Below are positions 24,392 through 32,651 of a DNA stretch of 64,000 nucleotides, in pieces. The translations under genes and the position numbers were made by a program. The notes under the pieces were generated by a model. That model did not search any database. It was not told the origin of the DNA and worked only from the letters and a program-made list of their open reading frames with translations. The stretch comes from JAYSYM01 sp964543475 (GTDB lineage Bacteria; Bdellovibrionota; Bdellovibrionia; Bdellovibrionales; JAMPXM01), in the NCBI GenBank assembly GCA_964543475.1, contig CAZIYJ010000008.1, forward strand, positions 65,463 to 129,462, read 5' to 3'. Within the stretch, counting starts at the first letter, position 1. Every line of letters starts with the position of its first letter.

Positions 24392-24703
24392 ATGTTTGAG
24401 GCCAAATACACGGGCAGTGACATTCGTAACTTGCGCTATCGCATGGGTTGGACTCAGTCCGAAATGGCCCGCACGGTGGGATGCAAAATCGAACTCGTTG
24501 CTGCTTGGGAACAGGGCGCTGCTCATCCAGAGGGCGAACAACAGACAACTCTTATTCGTTTCATGCAGCAGGCCGAATCTAATTCTGAAAAGATTCAACG
24601 TTGCCCGGCTGCTGAAGACTTGATGACTCGTCGTAATCTTTCTCAGATTCACGACTCCGAAGTTCTTGCCTACTTACTCGATGGATCGGTTGCCTTTAAG
24701 TAA
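24392..24703 (+). CDS. XRE-type helix-turn-helix DNA-binding protein
   Basis: The 103-residue protein carries an XRE-like HTH in its first 55 residues (IRNLRYRMGWTQSEMARTVGCKIELVAAWEQGAAHP), the standard pattern of this class. The remaining residues are helical (LIRFMQQAESNSEKI, then LSQIHDSEVLAYLLD) and may allow dimerisation. AGAGG lies about seven bases before the ATG. The target is unknown. It is 22 bases upstream of polA, but polA seems to have its own promoter inside the end of this gene, so they may not share one message. Confidence 0.82.
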   Translation: MFEAKYTGSDIRNLRYRMGWTQSEMARTVGCKIELVAAWEQGAAHPEGEQQTTLIRFMQQAESNSEKIQRCPAAEDLMTRRNLSQIHDSEVLAYLLDGSVAFK

Positions 24704-24718
24704 CTGAGTCCCTACATT
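24690..24718 (+). promoter_or_regulatory. Putative sigma-70 promoter for polA
   Basis: TTGCCT (24690-24695) and TACATT (24713-24718) are separated by 17 bases. The expected start of transcription is at about 24725-24726, the polA ATG itself, which has no Shine-Dalgarno. This is a second candidate leaderless gene. Confidence 0.4.
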
Positions 24719-24725
24719 ACTCACA

Positions 24726-27371
24726 ATGAAAAAGCGCCTCTACCTCATTGATGTCAGCTCGATGTTTTTCCGTGCGTTCTATGCGATTCGCCAACTGAGT
24801 AATCCGCAGGGAATGCCAACGAATGCTATTTACGGCTTCATGAATATGACCGTAAAACTTCTTCGCGAAATCAAACCTGATTACATGGCATTTTGTTTTG
24901 ATCGTCCGGAGCCATCGTTTCGCAAAGAAATCGATCCACGCTACAAAGCCAATCGTTCAGACATGCCCGAAGATTTGGTTCCTCAAGTTCCATACATTCG
25001 AAGAGTTTCTCATGCGCTTGGAGTAGCTTGCTTTGATAAACTCGGTTTCGAGGCCGACGACATCATCGGAACTCTTGCATGGATGGGTCGCGATGAAGGA
25101 CTTGAAGTAGTCATTGTAAGTGGCGATAAAGATTTTGGTCAGCTAGTTGGTCCGCACGTGACGATGTACGACACCATGAAAGACATTCGTTATGATGAGG
25201 CGGGAGTAAAAGAAAAGTTTGGAGTAGAGCCGCGAAAAATGCGCGACTACTTAGCTCTCGTAGGTGATTCATCTGACAATATTCCGGGAGTAAAGGGGAT
25301 TGGCCCAAAGGGCGCCCAGACTTTGCTTGAGCAGTTCGACTCGCTCGAAGATATTTATAAAAACTTAGATCAAATTTCGAACAAGAATATTCGAGCGAAG
25401 CTTGAGGCATCTCGTGATGAAGCATTTTTGTCATATAAGCTTGTGTGCATCGTCACTGATATGGATCTCGACACTAAAGTTGAAGATCTAAAATTAAAGC
25501 CGATCGTTCGCGAAGAACTTCGCGCTCTTTTAGAAGAGCTTGATTTTAAGAATCTCAAAAAAACTTTGCTTGGGGACCATAGTTCGCCCGAGGCATCGGC
25601 AGCGGCTCCGCCTATGACCGGGAAGAGCGTATCTGATCACTTGAGTCCCTCTGAGTCTCCAGCAAGTGCCAACCCTGCAAAAAATCAATTTGTGCGTTCA
25701 GTAAGGCCTTCTACTGGTGCGGCTGCCGACTCGAGCTACACTCCCAAGCAATTCACTGAAGCCGAAATGGACGTAGCAAAACTTGATAATTGGCTTAAGC
25801 TAAAACAAGAAACTTGGGGCTTTAAAGATGAGCGCGGAATTTACCTCTCACAAGGTGATCAAGTGACTCGAGTCAGTGGCGAGACCGAAAAGCTAGGCGA
25901 GATGCTCCGAGAGAAGAACCTGATCATGAAAGGCTATGATCTAAAAGAGTTCGCTAAAGAAGTGAAGATGCCGTCGATTGATGTGAACTGGGATCAGATG
26001 TTAGCGGCCTATGTTGTTAAGGCTGGTAACACCGGAACCGATCGCGAACTCTTTCAGCTTTACAACCGCTTTGTTCCGCCTGATCTTGCAACGCCAGGTG
26101 AAATGCTCAATGCACATCTAGAGCTAGAGCAACATTTACGAAGAAAATTGAAGTCGCTCGCGAGCGAAAAGGTTCTCTTTGATATTGAGTTGCCGTTAAT
26201 CGACGTTTTGCTTCGAATGGAAAATAAAGGAATCGCTCTCGACAAATCGGTTCTCGCTGCTCAAAGCAAAACACTAACCGCCGAATTAAAAACTCTTGAG
26301 ACCGAGATCCACGGTGAGGCAGGCGAACCTTTTAATATCGCGAGCCCAAAACAGCTTGCACACGTGCTCTTTGATAAATTGAAGATGCCATCTGGTAAAA
26401 AAACAAAGACTGGGTATTCAACTGACAACTCTGTTCTTGAAAAGCTTGCTGATGAATTCCCGCTCGCTCGAAAGATTGTTGAGTATCGAGAAATTGCAAA
26501 GCTCAAGTCTACCTATGTCGATTCGTTGCCTTTGCTAGTAAATGAAAAGACGGGGCGCCTTCACTCAACTTTCAATCAAGCCTCAACAGCAACCGGACGC
26601 CTCTCTAGCGTAAATCCAAATCTTCAAAATATTCCAATTCGTACTCAGCGGGGAAATTTAATTCGACGAGCGTTTGTCGCCGAAAAAGGAAACTCGTTGA
26701 TCTCGGCCGATTACTCACAAGTGGAGCTTCGAATTTTAGCGCATGTCGCTGATGATCCGGGTTTAATCGCGGCTTTCAATTCAGGAGTCGACATCCATAC
26801 TGCAACTGCAGCTGAAGTGTTTAGCGTAAATGTGAAAGAAGTGACTTCAGATATGCGACGCAAAGCAAAGGCTGTAAATTTCGGTCTTGCTTACGGGCAG
26901 GGTGCGTTCGGTCTCGCTGAAACACTCGGAATTCCTCGCAAAGAGGCAACCGAGATCATCACTCGCTACTTCCAGCGATTTAGTCGCGTGCAATCTTATA
27001 TGACTGACACAATCGAGGTTGCAAAAAAGCAAGGTTATGTCGAGACACTCTATGGTCGTCGTCGCTATTTAGATGAATTGTACTCAAGTAGCTCAATGGT
27101 AAAGAAATTCGGTGAGCGTGCAGCGATCAATGCGCCTATTCAAGGAACGGCAAGTGATCTTGTGAAAAAAGCGATGATCGAAGTCGACAAAGCGAATCTC
27201 GCTCCAATGCTTTTGCAAGTTCACGATGAATTGATTTTTGAAACAGATGCGAAAGACGCAGAGAAGATCGGTCGAGAAGTGCAAAAGCAAATGTGCGCAG
27301 TGAATCCGTTAAAGGTTCCGCTTGAAGTGAACGTCGGCACCGGCCCCAACTGGGACGACGCCCACTCATAG
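24726..27371 (+). CDS. polA: DNA polymerase I, apparently without proofreading
   Basis: Pol I fills gaps and removes RNA primers. The N-terminal 5'-3' exonuclease is intact: LIDVSSMFFRAFYA, then FEADDIIGTLA, VVIVSGDKDFGQLV, ALVGDSSDNIPGVKGIGPKGA. A Pro/Ser-rich linker follows near 290-335. The polymerase motifs are complete: Asp662 in DYSQVELRILAH, RRKAKAVNFGLAYGQG, and Asp834 in VHDELIFE. In the middle domain the DxE of ExoI is absent (text WGFKDERGIYLSQ) and the ExoIII Asp is lost (MLNAHLELEQHL), so 3'-5' proofreading should be inactive, as in Taq or Bst polymerase. At 881 residues the length is otherwise normal. Confidence 0.95.
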   Translation: MKKRLYLIDVSSMFFRAFYAIRQLSNPQGMPTNAIYGFMNMTVKLLREIKPDYMAFCFDRPEPSFRKEIDPRYKANRSDMPEDLVPQVPYIRRVSHALGVACFDKLGFEADDIIGTLAWMGRDEGLEVVIVSGDKDFGQLVGPHVTMYDTMKDIRYDEAGVKEKFGVEPRKMRDYLALVGDSSDNIPGVKGIGPKGAQTLLEQFDSLEDIYKNLDQISNKNIRAKLEASRDEAFLSYKLVCIVTDMDLDTKVEDLKLKPIVREELRALLEELDFKNLKKTLLGDHSSPEASAAAPPMTGKSVSDHLSPSESPASANPAKNQFVRSVRPSTGAAADSSYTPKQFTEAEMDVAKLDNWLKLKQETWGFKDERGIYLSQGDQVTRVSGETEKLGEMLREKNLIMKGYDLKEFAKEVKMPSIDVNWDQMLAAYVVKAGNTGTDRELFQLYNRFVPPDLATPGEMLNAHLELEQHLRRKLKSLASEKVLFDIELPLIDVLLRMENKGIALDKSVLAAQSKTLTAELKTLETEIHGEAGEPFNIASPKQLAHVLFDKLKMPSGKKTKTGYSTDNSVLEKLADEFPLARKIVEYREIAKLKSTYVDSLPLLVNEKTGRLHSTFNQASTATGRLSSVNPNLQNIPIRTQRGNLIRRAFVAEKGNSLISADYSQVELRILAHVADDPGLIAAFNSGVDIHTATAAEVFSVNVKEVTSDMRRKAKAVNFGLAYGQGAFGLAETLGIPRKEATEIITRYFQRFSRVQSYMTDTIEVAKKQGYVETLYGRRRYLDELYSSSSMVKKFGERAAINAPIQGTASDLVKKAMIEVDKANLAPMLLQVHDELIFETDAKDAEKIGREVQKQMCAVNPLKVPLEVNVGTGPNWDDAHS

Positions 27372-27431
27372 GAAGTTAAAAGTTAAGAGTTAAAAGTCCA
27401 AGTTAAGAGTCAGAGTCAGAGTCAGAGTTGA
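27363..27431. repeat. Family B repeat, left copy (minus orientation)
   Basis: Just after the polA stop come AAGTTAAAAGTTAAGAG, AGTCCAAGTTAAGAG and a run of GTCAGA units. Read on the other strand this matches the right-hand copy at 27.87-27.93 kb over more than 20 identical bases. It also resembles the rlmN downstream array at 5.3 kb. The two copies here are inverted around a small gene. Confidence 0.75.
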
Positions 27432-27446
27432 AGTTAGACGGTTGAG

Positions 27447-27755
27447 TTAGCTACGGGGGGATTTGGCGAGTGCGTAGATGCATGCGCCCAATTCCCGACA
27501 AAGTTGAACGGTTGGCTCTGGTGCATTTATTAAATCCAAAATCGCTGAACATTCTCTCTGTGAGCCCAGCGCGATAAAGTAGTATCGAACTCGGTCCTTT
27601 TGAGTGGGCTTGGCTGAGCCTTCGGATAGGTTCAGGGCGATAGATGAGCTCGCGCGATCGAGCTGCTCGATAAGGTGTCGCGCGCCTTTGACCCGCGATG
27701 CTTCTCGATAGAATCGAACCGCTAAATTATAAGATTTGAAATTTTTTAGTGGCAT
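27447..27755 (-). CDS. Four-helix-bundle protein (23S rRNA intervening-sequence family)
   Basis: The 102-residue product matches the S23/IVP four-helix-bundle family: KSYNLAVRFYREASRV, then HLIEQLDRASSSIALNLSEGSAK, then RYYFIALGSQRECSAILDL. These genes were first found inside 23S rRNA intervening sequences of spirochaetes, but many lie free in chromosomes, as here. Function is unknown. The start at 27755 is supported by AAGGAG six bases upstream. Inverted copies of a degenerate repeat flank the gene, suggesting that it moved in as a cassette. Confidence 0.88.
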   Translation of the reverse strand: MPLKNFKSYNLAVRFYREASRVKGARHLIEQLDRASSSIALNLSEGSAKPTQKDRVRYYFIALGSQRECSAILDLINAPEPTVQLCRELGACIYALAKSPRS

Positions 27756-27865
27756 GCATTCTCCTTGGATTGCGTAGTTGCTTTTCAAAAAGCTTGAAAG
27801 CAACGGAGCAAAACAAGGCTGGCGCCGCAAACGGCGTCGTCCGATATTCATTCTCTCGGACGTTC

Positions 27866-27931
27866 TTCGACTTGGACTTGTACTCTGACTTTTACTCTTA
27901 ACTTGGACTTTTAACTTTTAACTCTTAACTA
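27866..27931. repeat. Family B repeat, right copy (plus orientation)
   Basis: Units of CTTGGACTTGTACTC, ACTTTTACTCTTAACTTGG and ACTTTTAACTCTTAACT run up to the stop of the minus-strand BamE-like gene. The block is the inverted partner of the left copy at 27363-27431. Together they could form a large stem or act as a two-way transcription end. Confidence 0.75.
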
Positions 27932-28579
27932 TTAGTTGCGTTCCCAGCCAACTACCACGCCCGATTCAAAATAGATCGTGCGCTTTTCGGAGTTGAAGCC
28001 TTCAGTCGTGGCGCTATTGGTAGTGTACTGCCATCGTTCGTTTCCATAAATTGGATTGCCAGCGACTTCGATTCCGTCTGGATCACCCCAGCTTTGTTTC
28101 ACTGCTTGGCGAGTCATCCCTAGGGCGACATCTTGTTCGGCGATCAGTTGTGTTGTTTCGGCCGTGTGGCGTTCTCCAGCACCCGAGATTCCGTTTGCGC
28201 GAAGCCAGCGTTGGCGTCCCTCGAAAGATCCGACTTGAATGAACTCAGCTCGTTGACGATCTGATTTCATCAAAGGTTTGTAGCGATAGTATTGTTCGCG
28301 CTCGCGCTGTGATTGAAAACTTCGCTCTAGACGTTTTAGGTCAAGTCGATCTTCAACTTCGCGTTGCTCAGATGGAGTTAGGCGCTGATAGTTAGCGTAT
28401 CCAAGTTCGGTTGCTGTTGAGTCTCTTACCTCAAGATCCCTATATCGATAATCTGGGCGCGACTCAGAAGTCGAGGTGCCTCGAGAAGTGTAACCGCTCT
28501 CGCGTGAACGCATGAGGGCGCAGCCCGATAGTATTTGAACTGCAAAAATTAGAACTATGATCTTCTTGATCGAGTTCAT
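27932..28579 (-). CDS. Lipoprotein with BamE/SmpA-like C-terminal domain
   Basis: A lipoprotein signal (KKIIVLIFAVQILSGCA) is followed by a long, Arg/Glu-rich polar region with many Tyr and Gln residues (about 25-145). The C-terminal domain of about 60 residues reads ALGMTRQAVKQSWGDPDGIE, then YGNERWQYT, then RTIYFESGVVVGWE. This is the usual SmpA/OmlA (BamE) pattern. BamE assists outer-membrane protein assembly, but this fold also occurs in unrelated lipoproteins, and at 215 residues this one is about twice the size of BamE. The exact role is therefore open. Confidence 0.72.
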   Translation of the reverse strand: MNSIKKIIVLIFAVQILSGCALMRSRESGYTSRGTSTSESRPDYRYRDLEVRDSTATELGYANYQRLTPSEQREVEDRLDLKRLERSFQSQREREQYYRYKPLMKSDRQRAEFIQVGSFEGRQRWLRANGISGAGERHTAETTQLIAEQDVALGMTRQAVKQSWGDPDGIEVAGNPIYGNERWQYTTNSATTEGFNSEKRTIYFESGVVVGWERN

Positions 28580-28730
28580 TGGTAGATCCTCCGTGATACC
28601 TTCCTATCGGTAGAGACTGTCTCAAAATGAATAGCTTTTTTTTGGCGTAAGCCGATTTTTCTGCAATACTACTGTCAGTTTAGCGCACAACTTGAATTAG
28701 CAACTAAGACGAAGGTCGAGTGGGCAACGA

Positions 28731-29609
28731 TTGACGAATGAAACGAAGGATCCAAATTCGAAAGAGATTCCGCCGGAGGCAGAAGAGCCGGAGATATCTT
28801 TAGAGCAGCTAGACAATTTGTTGGCTGAAGAGGACCCGTCGTTTGCAAATGAATTTGCAGCCATCAAAACCGAAAAATTCGAAGCTGACATAGATGTTGA
28901 AGATTTCGATAGCGTCGATTCGATCACGCCTGAGATTGCAGGCGAATCTGCTAAAACTAGTCGAGTAAGGCAGTTCATTCAGAACCGCAAAGATAATTTT
29001 CTAGCGGCCGTGAAAAGCCTCATTCCCTTCTTGCTCGGACTAATCAGCGGATTATTTAAAAAGGTCTTCGGCTCAATCGGCGCATTCTTCAAAATGCCTC
29101 GTAAACAAAAAGGGATCGTTCTTCTCGCCGTCGGACTCACTGCCATGCTTGTGGCTTTAATATTAAGAGGTTTTGGTGGCTCGGTTCTTCCTAACTTCGA
29201 ACTTAAATTTCTGACTTCATTTGGTGATGTCGCTGATCGAAGTTTTAAAATTGAGAAAGACGAGTCTTTTGAAGATTTTGATAATCCATTACGTCACCCC
29301 GATTTTGTTGTGCTGATCGAGCGCCTGGTGGTGAACTTGCGCCCATCGGACTTCAGCGAAAATCCAATGGGAATGTTTGAATTTTACGTTGAAGCATCAA
29401 CTCAAGAGGGCGCAATTGAGATTAACGAGCGACAAAAGGAAATACGAGATTTGATGGCTCGTACTTTAGAGGTTGCAACTCATGCTGAGCTTGCAAGTGC
29501 GGATGGCAAAGACAAAATGAAAACGAATTTGAGAAAAGAGCTCAACACTCTCCTTACTCAAGGTCGCGTAAGAAGAGTGTACTTTAAAACTATTATTCTG
29601 AAGCCCTAA
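28731..29609 (+). CDS. FliL-like membrane protein
   Basis: The N-terminal 75 residues are very acidic (EAEEPEISLEQLDNLLAEEDP). A basic, hydrophobic stretch follows (SLIPFLLGLISGLFKKVFGSIGAFF), then a membrane segment near 128-146 (GIVLLAVGLTAMLVALILRGF). The C-terminal 110 residues have the FliL pattern: LVVNLRPSD, FYVEAST, NERQKEIRDLMARTLEVAT, DGKDKMKTNLRKELNTLLTQGRVRRVYFKTIIL. FliL stabilises flagellar stators, but no flagellar gene is near, so it may serve another motor. The TTG start has no convincing ribosome site and is uncertain. The 3' end overlaps the convergent activator gene by four bases. Confidence 0.72.
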   Translation: MTNETKDPNSKEIPPEAEEPEISLEQLDNLLAEEDPSFANEFAAIKTEKFEADIDVEDFDSVDSITPEIAGESAKTSRVRQFIQNRKDNFLAAVKSLIPFLLGLISGLFKKVFGSIGAFFKMPRKQKGIVLLAVGLTAMLVALILRGFGGSVLPNFELKFLTSFGDVADRSFKIEKDESFEDFDNPLRHPDFVVLIERLVVNLRPSDFSENPMGMFEFYVEASTQEGAIEINERQKEIRDLMARTLEVATHAELASADGKDKMKTNLRKELNTLLTQGRVRRVYFKTIILKP

Positions 29610-30907
29610 AACGCTTGCAGCAGCGAGCTCAAATCTATTTGGTAAGTTTTAATTCTGTCGTGCAAAGTGCTCTTTGGTAAACCAAGGTCCGCCGCTGTCT
29701 TTCGTTGATTTCCGCGATTGGCCACCAGTCTTTGAATGATCATATCTTTTTCGATGTCCTTAATCACCGGGCCCTGAGAGCGAACCGGAAGTGTTAAATG
29801 AACTGCTTCTGTTGGCATCGTCGACTTTGGAACTTTGTCGATAAGAAATTCAATGTGCTCAGGTTGAATATGTTCACCGGGATAGTAAGCAGCGGCCCGA
29901 GAAATTACATTTTTTAGTTCGCGAATATTACCAGGCCATTTATGACTTTTCAGTGCCTCAACGGCGCCAAACGACAAACGAACTTTCAGGTTTTTTGCAA
30001 ACTGATAAATTAAACATTCAAAATCTTCGAGACGATCTGTCAATGCTGGCGGCTGAATTCGACAAACATTTAAGCGGTAATAGAGATCTTCTCTGAATCT
30101 TCCGTTTTGAACAGCTTGCGCAAGATCTTTGTGAGTGGCGGCAAGTATTCGAACATTTGTTTCAATAATTCTGTCACTCCCAACTGGCCGAATTTCTTTG
30201 TTTTCTAATGCCCGAAGAAGTTTGGGCTGTAAACTGAGAGGGAGGTCACCGATTTCATCAAGAAAAAGCGTACCACAACGAGCTGCCTCGAAAGCTCCTT
30301 TGCGATCGTGAGTTGCGCCGGTAAAACTTCCGCGCATGTGGCCGAAGAGCTCACTCTCAATAAGCGTCTCGCTGAGCGCGCTACAGTTAATTCCAATAAA
30401 CGCTCCTTTTGCTCGAGGAGAGTTTTCGTGAGTCCAACGTGCAAGAACTTCTTTTCCTGTTCCTGATGGGCCAGAAATTAAGACCGGAAAATCTGTTCGC
30501 GCAAAAGCCGAGAGTCTCTTGAGGTGGTCATTCCAATTGCTGTTTTTACTGATGAGCTGCGAATTGAAATCAGCCGATTCAGTAAAAACAAATGTCGACT
30601 CTCCAATTCGAATTTTGTCGCCGATGCTGAGCGCCGCTTCGGTGACTCGAGAGTCATTAAGAAAAGTTCCGTTGCTGCTGCCAAGATCCTTTAGCCAAAA
30701 ACTATTTTGCTTTCTTTCGACTCGCGCGTGTCTTGAAGACACAAATTGGTCGCTGACCTGCAGTTGGCATGTTGAATCACGTCCGACACTCAAAAAATCA
30801 GTCACTTTCACTGGTCCCGACGACTGGTCGGACTGGCGTTTTGAGAGCGGAATCAAGTAGGCCATAGGCAGAACTTTTTGATTAAGATCGAGGCGTTGGG
30901 TGTCCAT
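29606..30907 (-). CDS. FHA-domain sigma-54 activator (bacterial enhancer-binding protein)
   Basis: Order: an FHA domain at about 30-115 (LSVGRDSTCQLQVS, SSRHARVE, LKDLGSSNGTFLN); an AAA+ sigma-54 activation domain at about 130-365; and a C-terminal Fis-type HTH (NQRKTAADLGLPKSTLHDRI). The AAA+ domain has Walker A GPSGTGKE, Walker B LFLDEIGDL and an Arg-finger region. The loop that touches sigma-54 reads GSFTGA where the family consensus is GAFTGA. The FHA domain implies control by Thr phosphorylation rather than a His-Asp relay. The start at 30907 has AGGAGA five bases upstream. rpoN is 20 kb away in this window. Target promoters were not found. Confidence 0.9.
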   Translation of the reverse strand: MDTQRLDLNQKVLPMAYLIPLSKRQSDQSSGPVKVTDFLSVGRDSTCQLQVSDQFVSSRHARVERKQNSFWLKDLGSSNGTFLNDSRVTEAALSIGDKIRIGESTFVFTESADFNSQLISKNSNWNDHLKRLSAFARTDFPVLISGPSGTGKEVLARWTHENSPRAKGAFIGINCSALSETLIESELFGHMRGSFTGATHDRKGAFEAARCGTLFLDEIGDLPLSLQPKLLRALENKEIRPVGSDRIIETNVRILAATHKDLAQAVQNGRFREDLYYRLNVCRIQPPALTDRLEDFECLIYQFAKNLKVRLSFGAVEALKSHKWPGNIRELKNVISRAAAYYPGEHIQPEHIEFLIDKVPKSTMPTEAVHLTLPVRSQGPVIKDIEKDMIIQRLVANRGNQRKTAADLGLPKSTLHDRIKTYQIDLSSLLQAF

Positions 30908-31096
30908 AAAATCTCCTGGTTTGGGTGGGACAACAGGGGAGTCCAAAGTTCGTGCCCGCGTAGATCGATCTGTTTTTGGAACCAGAGCGATTTTAAGGCT
31001 GCTAGGGCTTTTTTGGTCGATCTGTCTGATCGCATTTCCGGTAAAGCGGACGAGAGAGTTGGACAACGATCTCCCCCGTGCTATAGCTCAAAGATC

Positions 31097-31696
31097 GTGA
31101 TTCCAATTCGCTTTGTTACAAGTGCAGCAGACTTAAGTGGCTGCCCCGCAGATGAAAAACTCGAGATCGCCCTGCTTGGTCGGTCTAATGCCGGGAAGTC
31201 TTCATTTATCAATGCGCTAGGTGGATCCGCAAAGCTTGCGCAAGTAAGTTCGACTCCAGGAAAAACTCGCCTGCTTAATTTCTTCGAAGTGCAAAAAGAT
31301 TATCGCTTAGTCGACATGCCAGGGTATGGCTGGTCCGCTCGTGGTGGCGATGAGCACATGGGCTTTAGAACCATGATCGAAGCTTACCTTTCGTCGCGTG
31401 CAAATTTAATCGGCCTCTTGCTCATCATGGATATTAGACGCGAGTGGAGCAAAGACGAAGAAGATCTTAAAGCGTGGATTGCGCCGAGAAAACTTCCGAT
31501 CGTTGTTGTCTTAACTAAGGCAGATAAAATGTCTCGCGGCGAAAGTCTTCAGCGAGTCAAGAAAATGAAAACGACTTCAGGTATTGAGAATGTTGTAGCA
31601 GTTTCCTCTTCCAAAAAAGAAGGCCTCAAAGAATTTGAAGAAGAGATGTTTAGAACTCTCATTGAGCCCCATAAAGGTGGCAAGGAAACTGACTAA
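31097..31696 (+). CDS. engB: Ribosome-biogenesis GTPase EngB/YsxC
   Basis: This is a small GTPase needed for large ribosomal subunit assembly. Motifs: G1 GRSNAGKSS, G2 Thr in SSTPGKTRLLNFF, G3 DMPGYGWS, G4 TKADK and G5 VSSSKKEG. GTG 31097 (VIPIRFVTSAADL) gives 199 residues, the normal size; the frame runs further upstream, but that part overlaps the divergent activator promoter region and is not conserved-looking. No good Shine-Dalgarno is seen. The TAATG overlap couples it to the small membrane-protein gene that follows. Confidence 0.92.
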   Translation: MIPIRFVTSAADLSGCPADEKLEIALLGRSNAGKSSFINALGGSAKLAQVSSTPGKTRLLNFFEVQKDYRLVDMPGYGWSARGGDEHMGFRTMIEAYLSSRANLIGLLLIMDIRREWSKDEEDLKAWIAPRKLPIVVVLTKADKMSRGESLQRVKKMKTTSGIENVVAVSSSKKEGLKEFEEEMFRTLIEPHKGGKETD

Positions 31697-31902
31697 TGAG
31701 TGCGAGCTCGTGGTTTTTTGTTTCGTGTTACATATTGATCACTGCTTTAACTTTTTATGTTTGGCTTCAGCCTGAACCAAGATCATCACCTTTTCGAGCC
31801 GGCTTTGCAGCGACACTCGCAGTGATGTTTTTTTTGTCGAGTTTTGCTTTGGGAGTATGGATCGCAGTTCTTCGATCAAGAGGTCAGTTGTGGATATTAT
31901 AG
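31696..31902 (+). CDS. Small two-helix membrane protein, unknown
   Basis: The 68-residue product has two hydrophobic helices (SWFFVSCYILITALTFYVWL and AATLAVMFFLSSFALGVWIAVL) with a short polar turn containing PEPRSSPF. It starts in a TAATG overlap with engB, and its last 13 bases overlap kdsB. Coupling on both sides and the clear hairpin topology support a real gene. No family is known to me. Confidence 0.6.
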   Translation: MSASSWFFVSCYILITALTFYVWLQPEPRSSPFRAGFAATLAVMFFLSSFALGVWIAVLRSRGQLWIL

Positions 31903-32651
31903 GTGTTATTCCTGCAAGATACGGATCGACAAGGTTTCCTGGCAAACCTCTTAAGTTAGTTGCGGGCAAACCACTTCTTCATTGGGTAGTTGAGGCCGCA
32001 AAGACAAGTAAGAAGCTTACGCAAGTATGGGTGGCAACTGACGATGATCGAATTGCTCAGCTTGCAAAGAGTTTAAATGTGAAAGTAGCCATGACTGATT
32101 CAGAGCTTCCGACCGGGTCTGATCGAGTTTGGCAAGCCGTGAAAGAAATTTCGGCTGAGATTGTCGTAAACATTCAAGGCGACGAACCCTTGCTCAAGGG
32201 CGAGTTGTTAGATTCGTTAGTACAACCTCTCATCGATGATCGAGAGATAGAAATGGCAACTCTTGGCCGACCGCTCGATGAAGAAGCTTTGTTGTCGCAG
32301 AATACGGCGAAAATCGTTTTGAACGCGCGCCATGAAGCCATCTATTTTAGCAGGTTTCCGATTCCGTTTTCTCGGCAGAAGTGGGCAGACGTAACAACTA
32401 ATGCGGGGCTTCAGAGTATCTCTGAAACTGTTTTGAAGCACGTTGGGTTATACGCCTACCGGAAAAGTTTTTTAGAAAAGTTCTGTGCTCAAAAACCGGT
32501 TGGTGTTGAAATGATGGAAAGCCTTGAGCAACTTCGCGCACTCTATTTGGGAGCGCGAATTAAGGTCGTGCGGACAGAGCATGAAAGTTGGGGAGTTGAT
32601 ACTCCCGAAGATATTGCCAGAATCGAATCCATGATAAGGACGTCGTCATGA
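31890..32651 (+). CDS. kdsB: 3-deoxy-manno-octulosonate cytidylyltransferase
   Basis: KdsB activates Kdo as CMP-Kdo for the LPS inner core. Signatures: DIIGVIPARYGSTRFPGKPL at the N-terminus, VWVATDDDRIA, TGSDRVWQ, VVNIQGDEPL and HVGLYAYRKSFLEKF. GTG 31890 is preferred over ATG 31857 because AGAGG at 31879-31883 lies six bases upstream and the protein then begins as the family does. The stop overlaps the pyrG ATG (ATGA). It forms a Kdo group with kdsD and the kdsC-like gene downstream. Confidence 0.93.
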   Translation: MDIIGVIPARYGSTRFPGKPLKLVAGKPLLHWVVEAAKTSKKLTQVWVATDDDRIAQLAKSLNVKVAMTDSELPTGSDRVWQAVKEISAEIVVNIQGDEPLLKGELLDSLVQPLIDDREIEMATLGRPLDEEALLSQNTAKIVLNARHEAIYFSRFPIPFSRQKWADVTTNAGLQSISETVLKHVGLYAYRKSFLEKFCAQKPVGVEMMESLEQLRALYLGARIKVVRTEHESWGVDTPEDIARIESMIRTSS

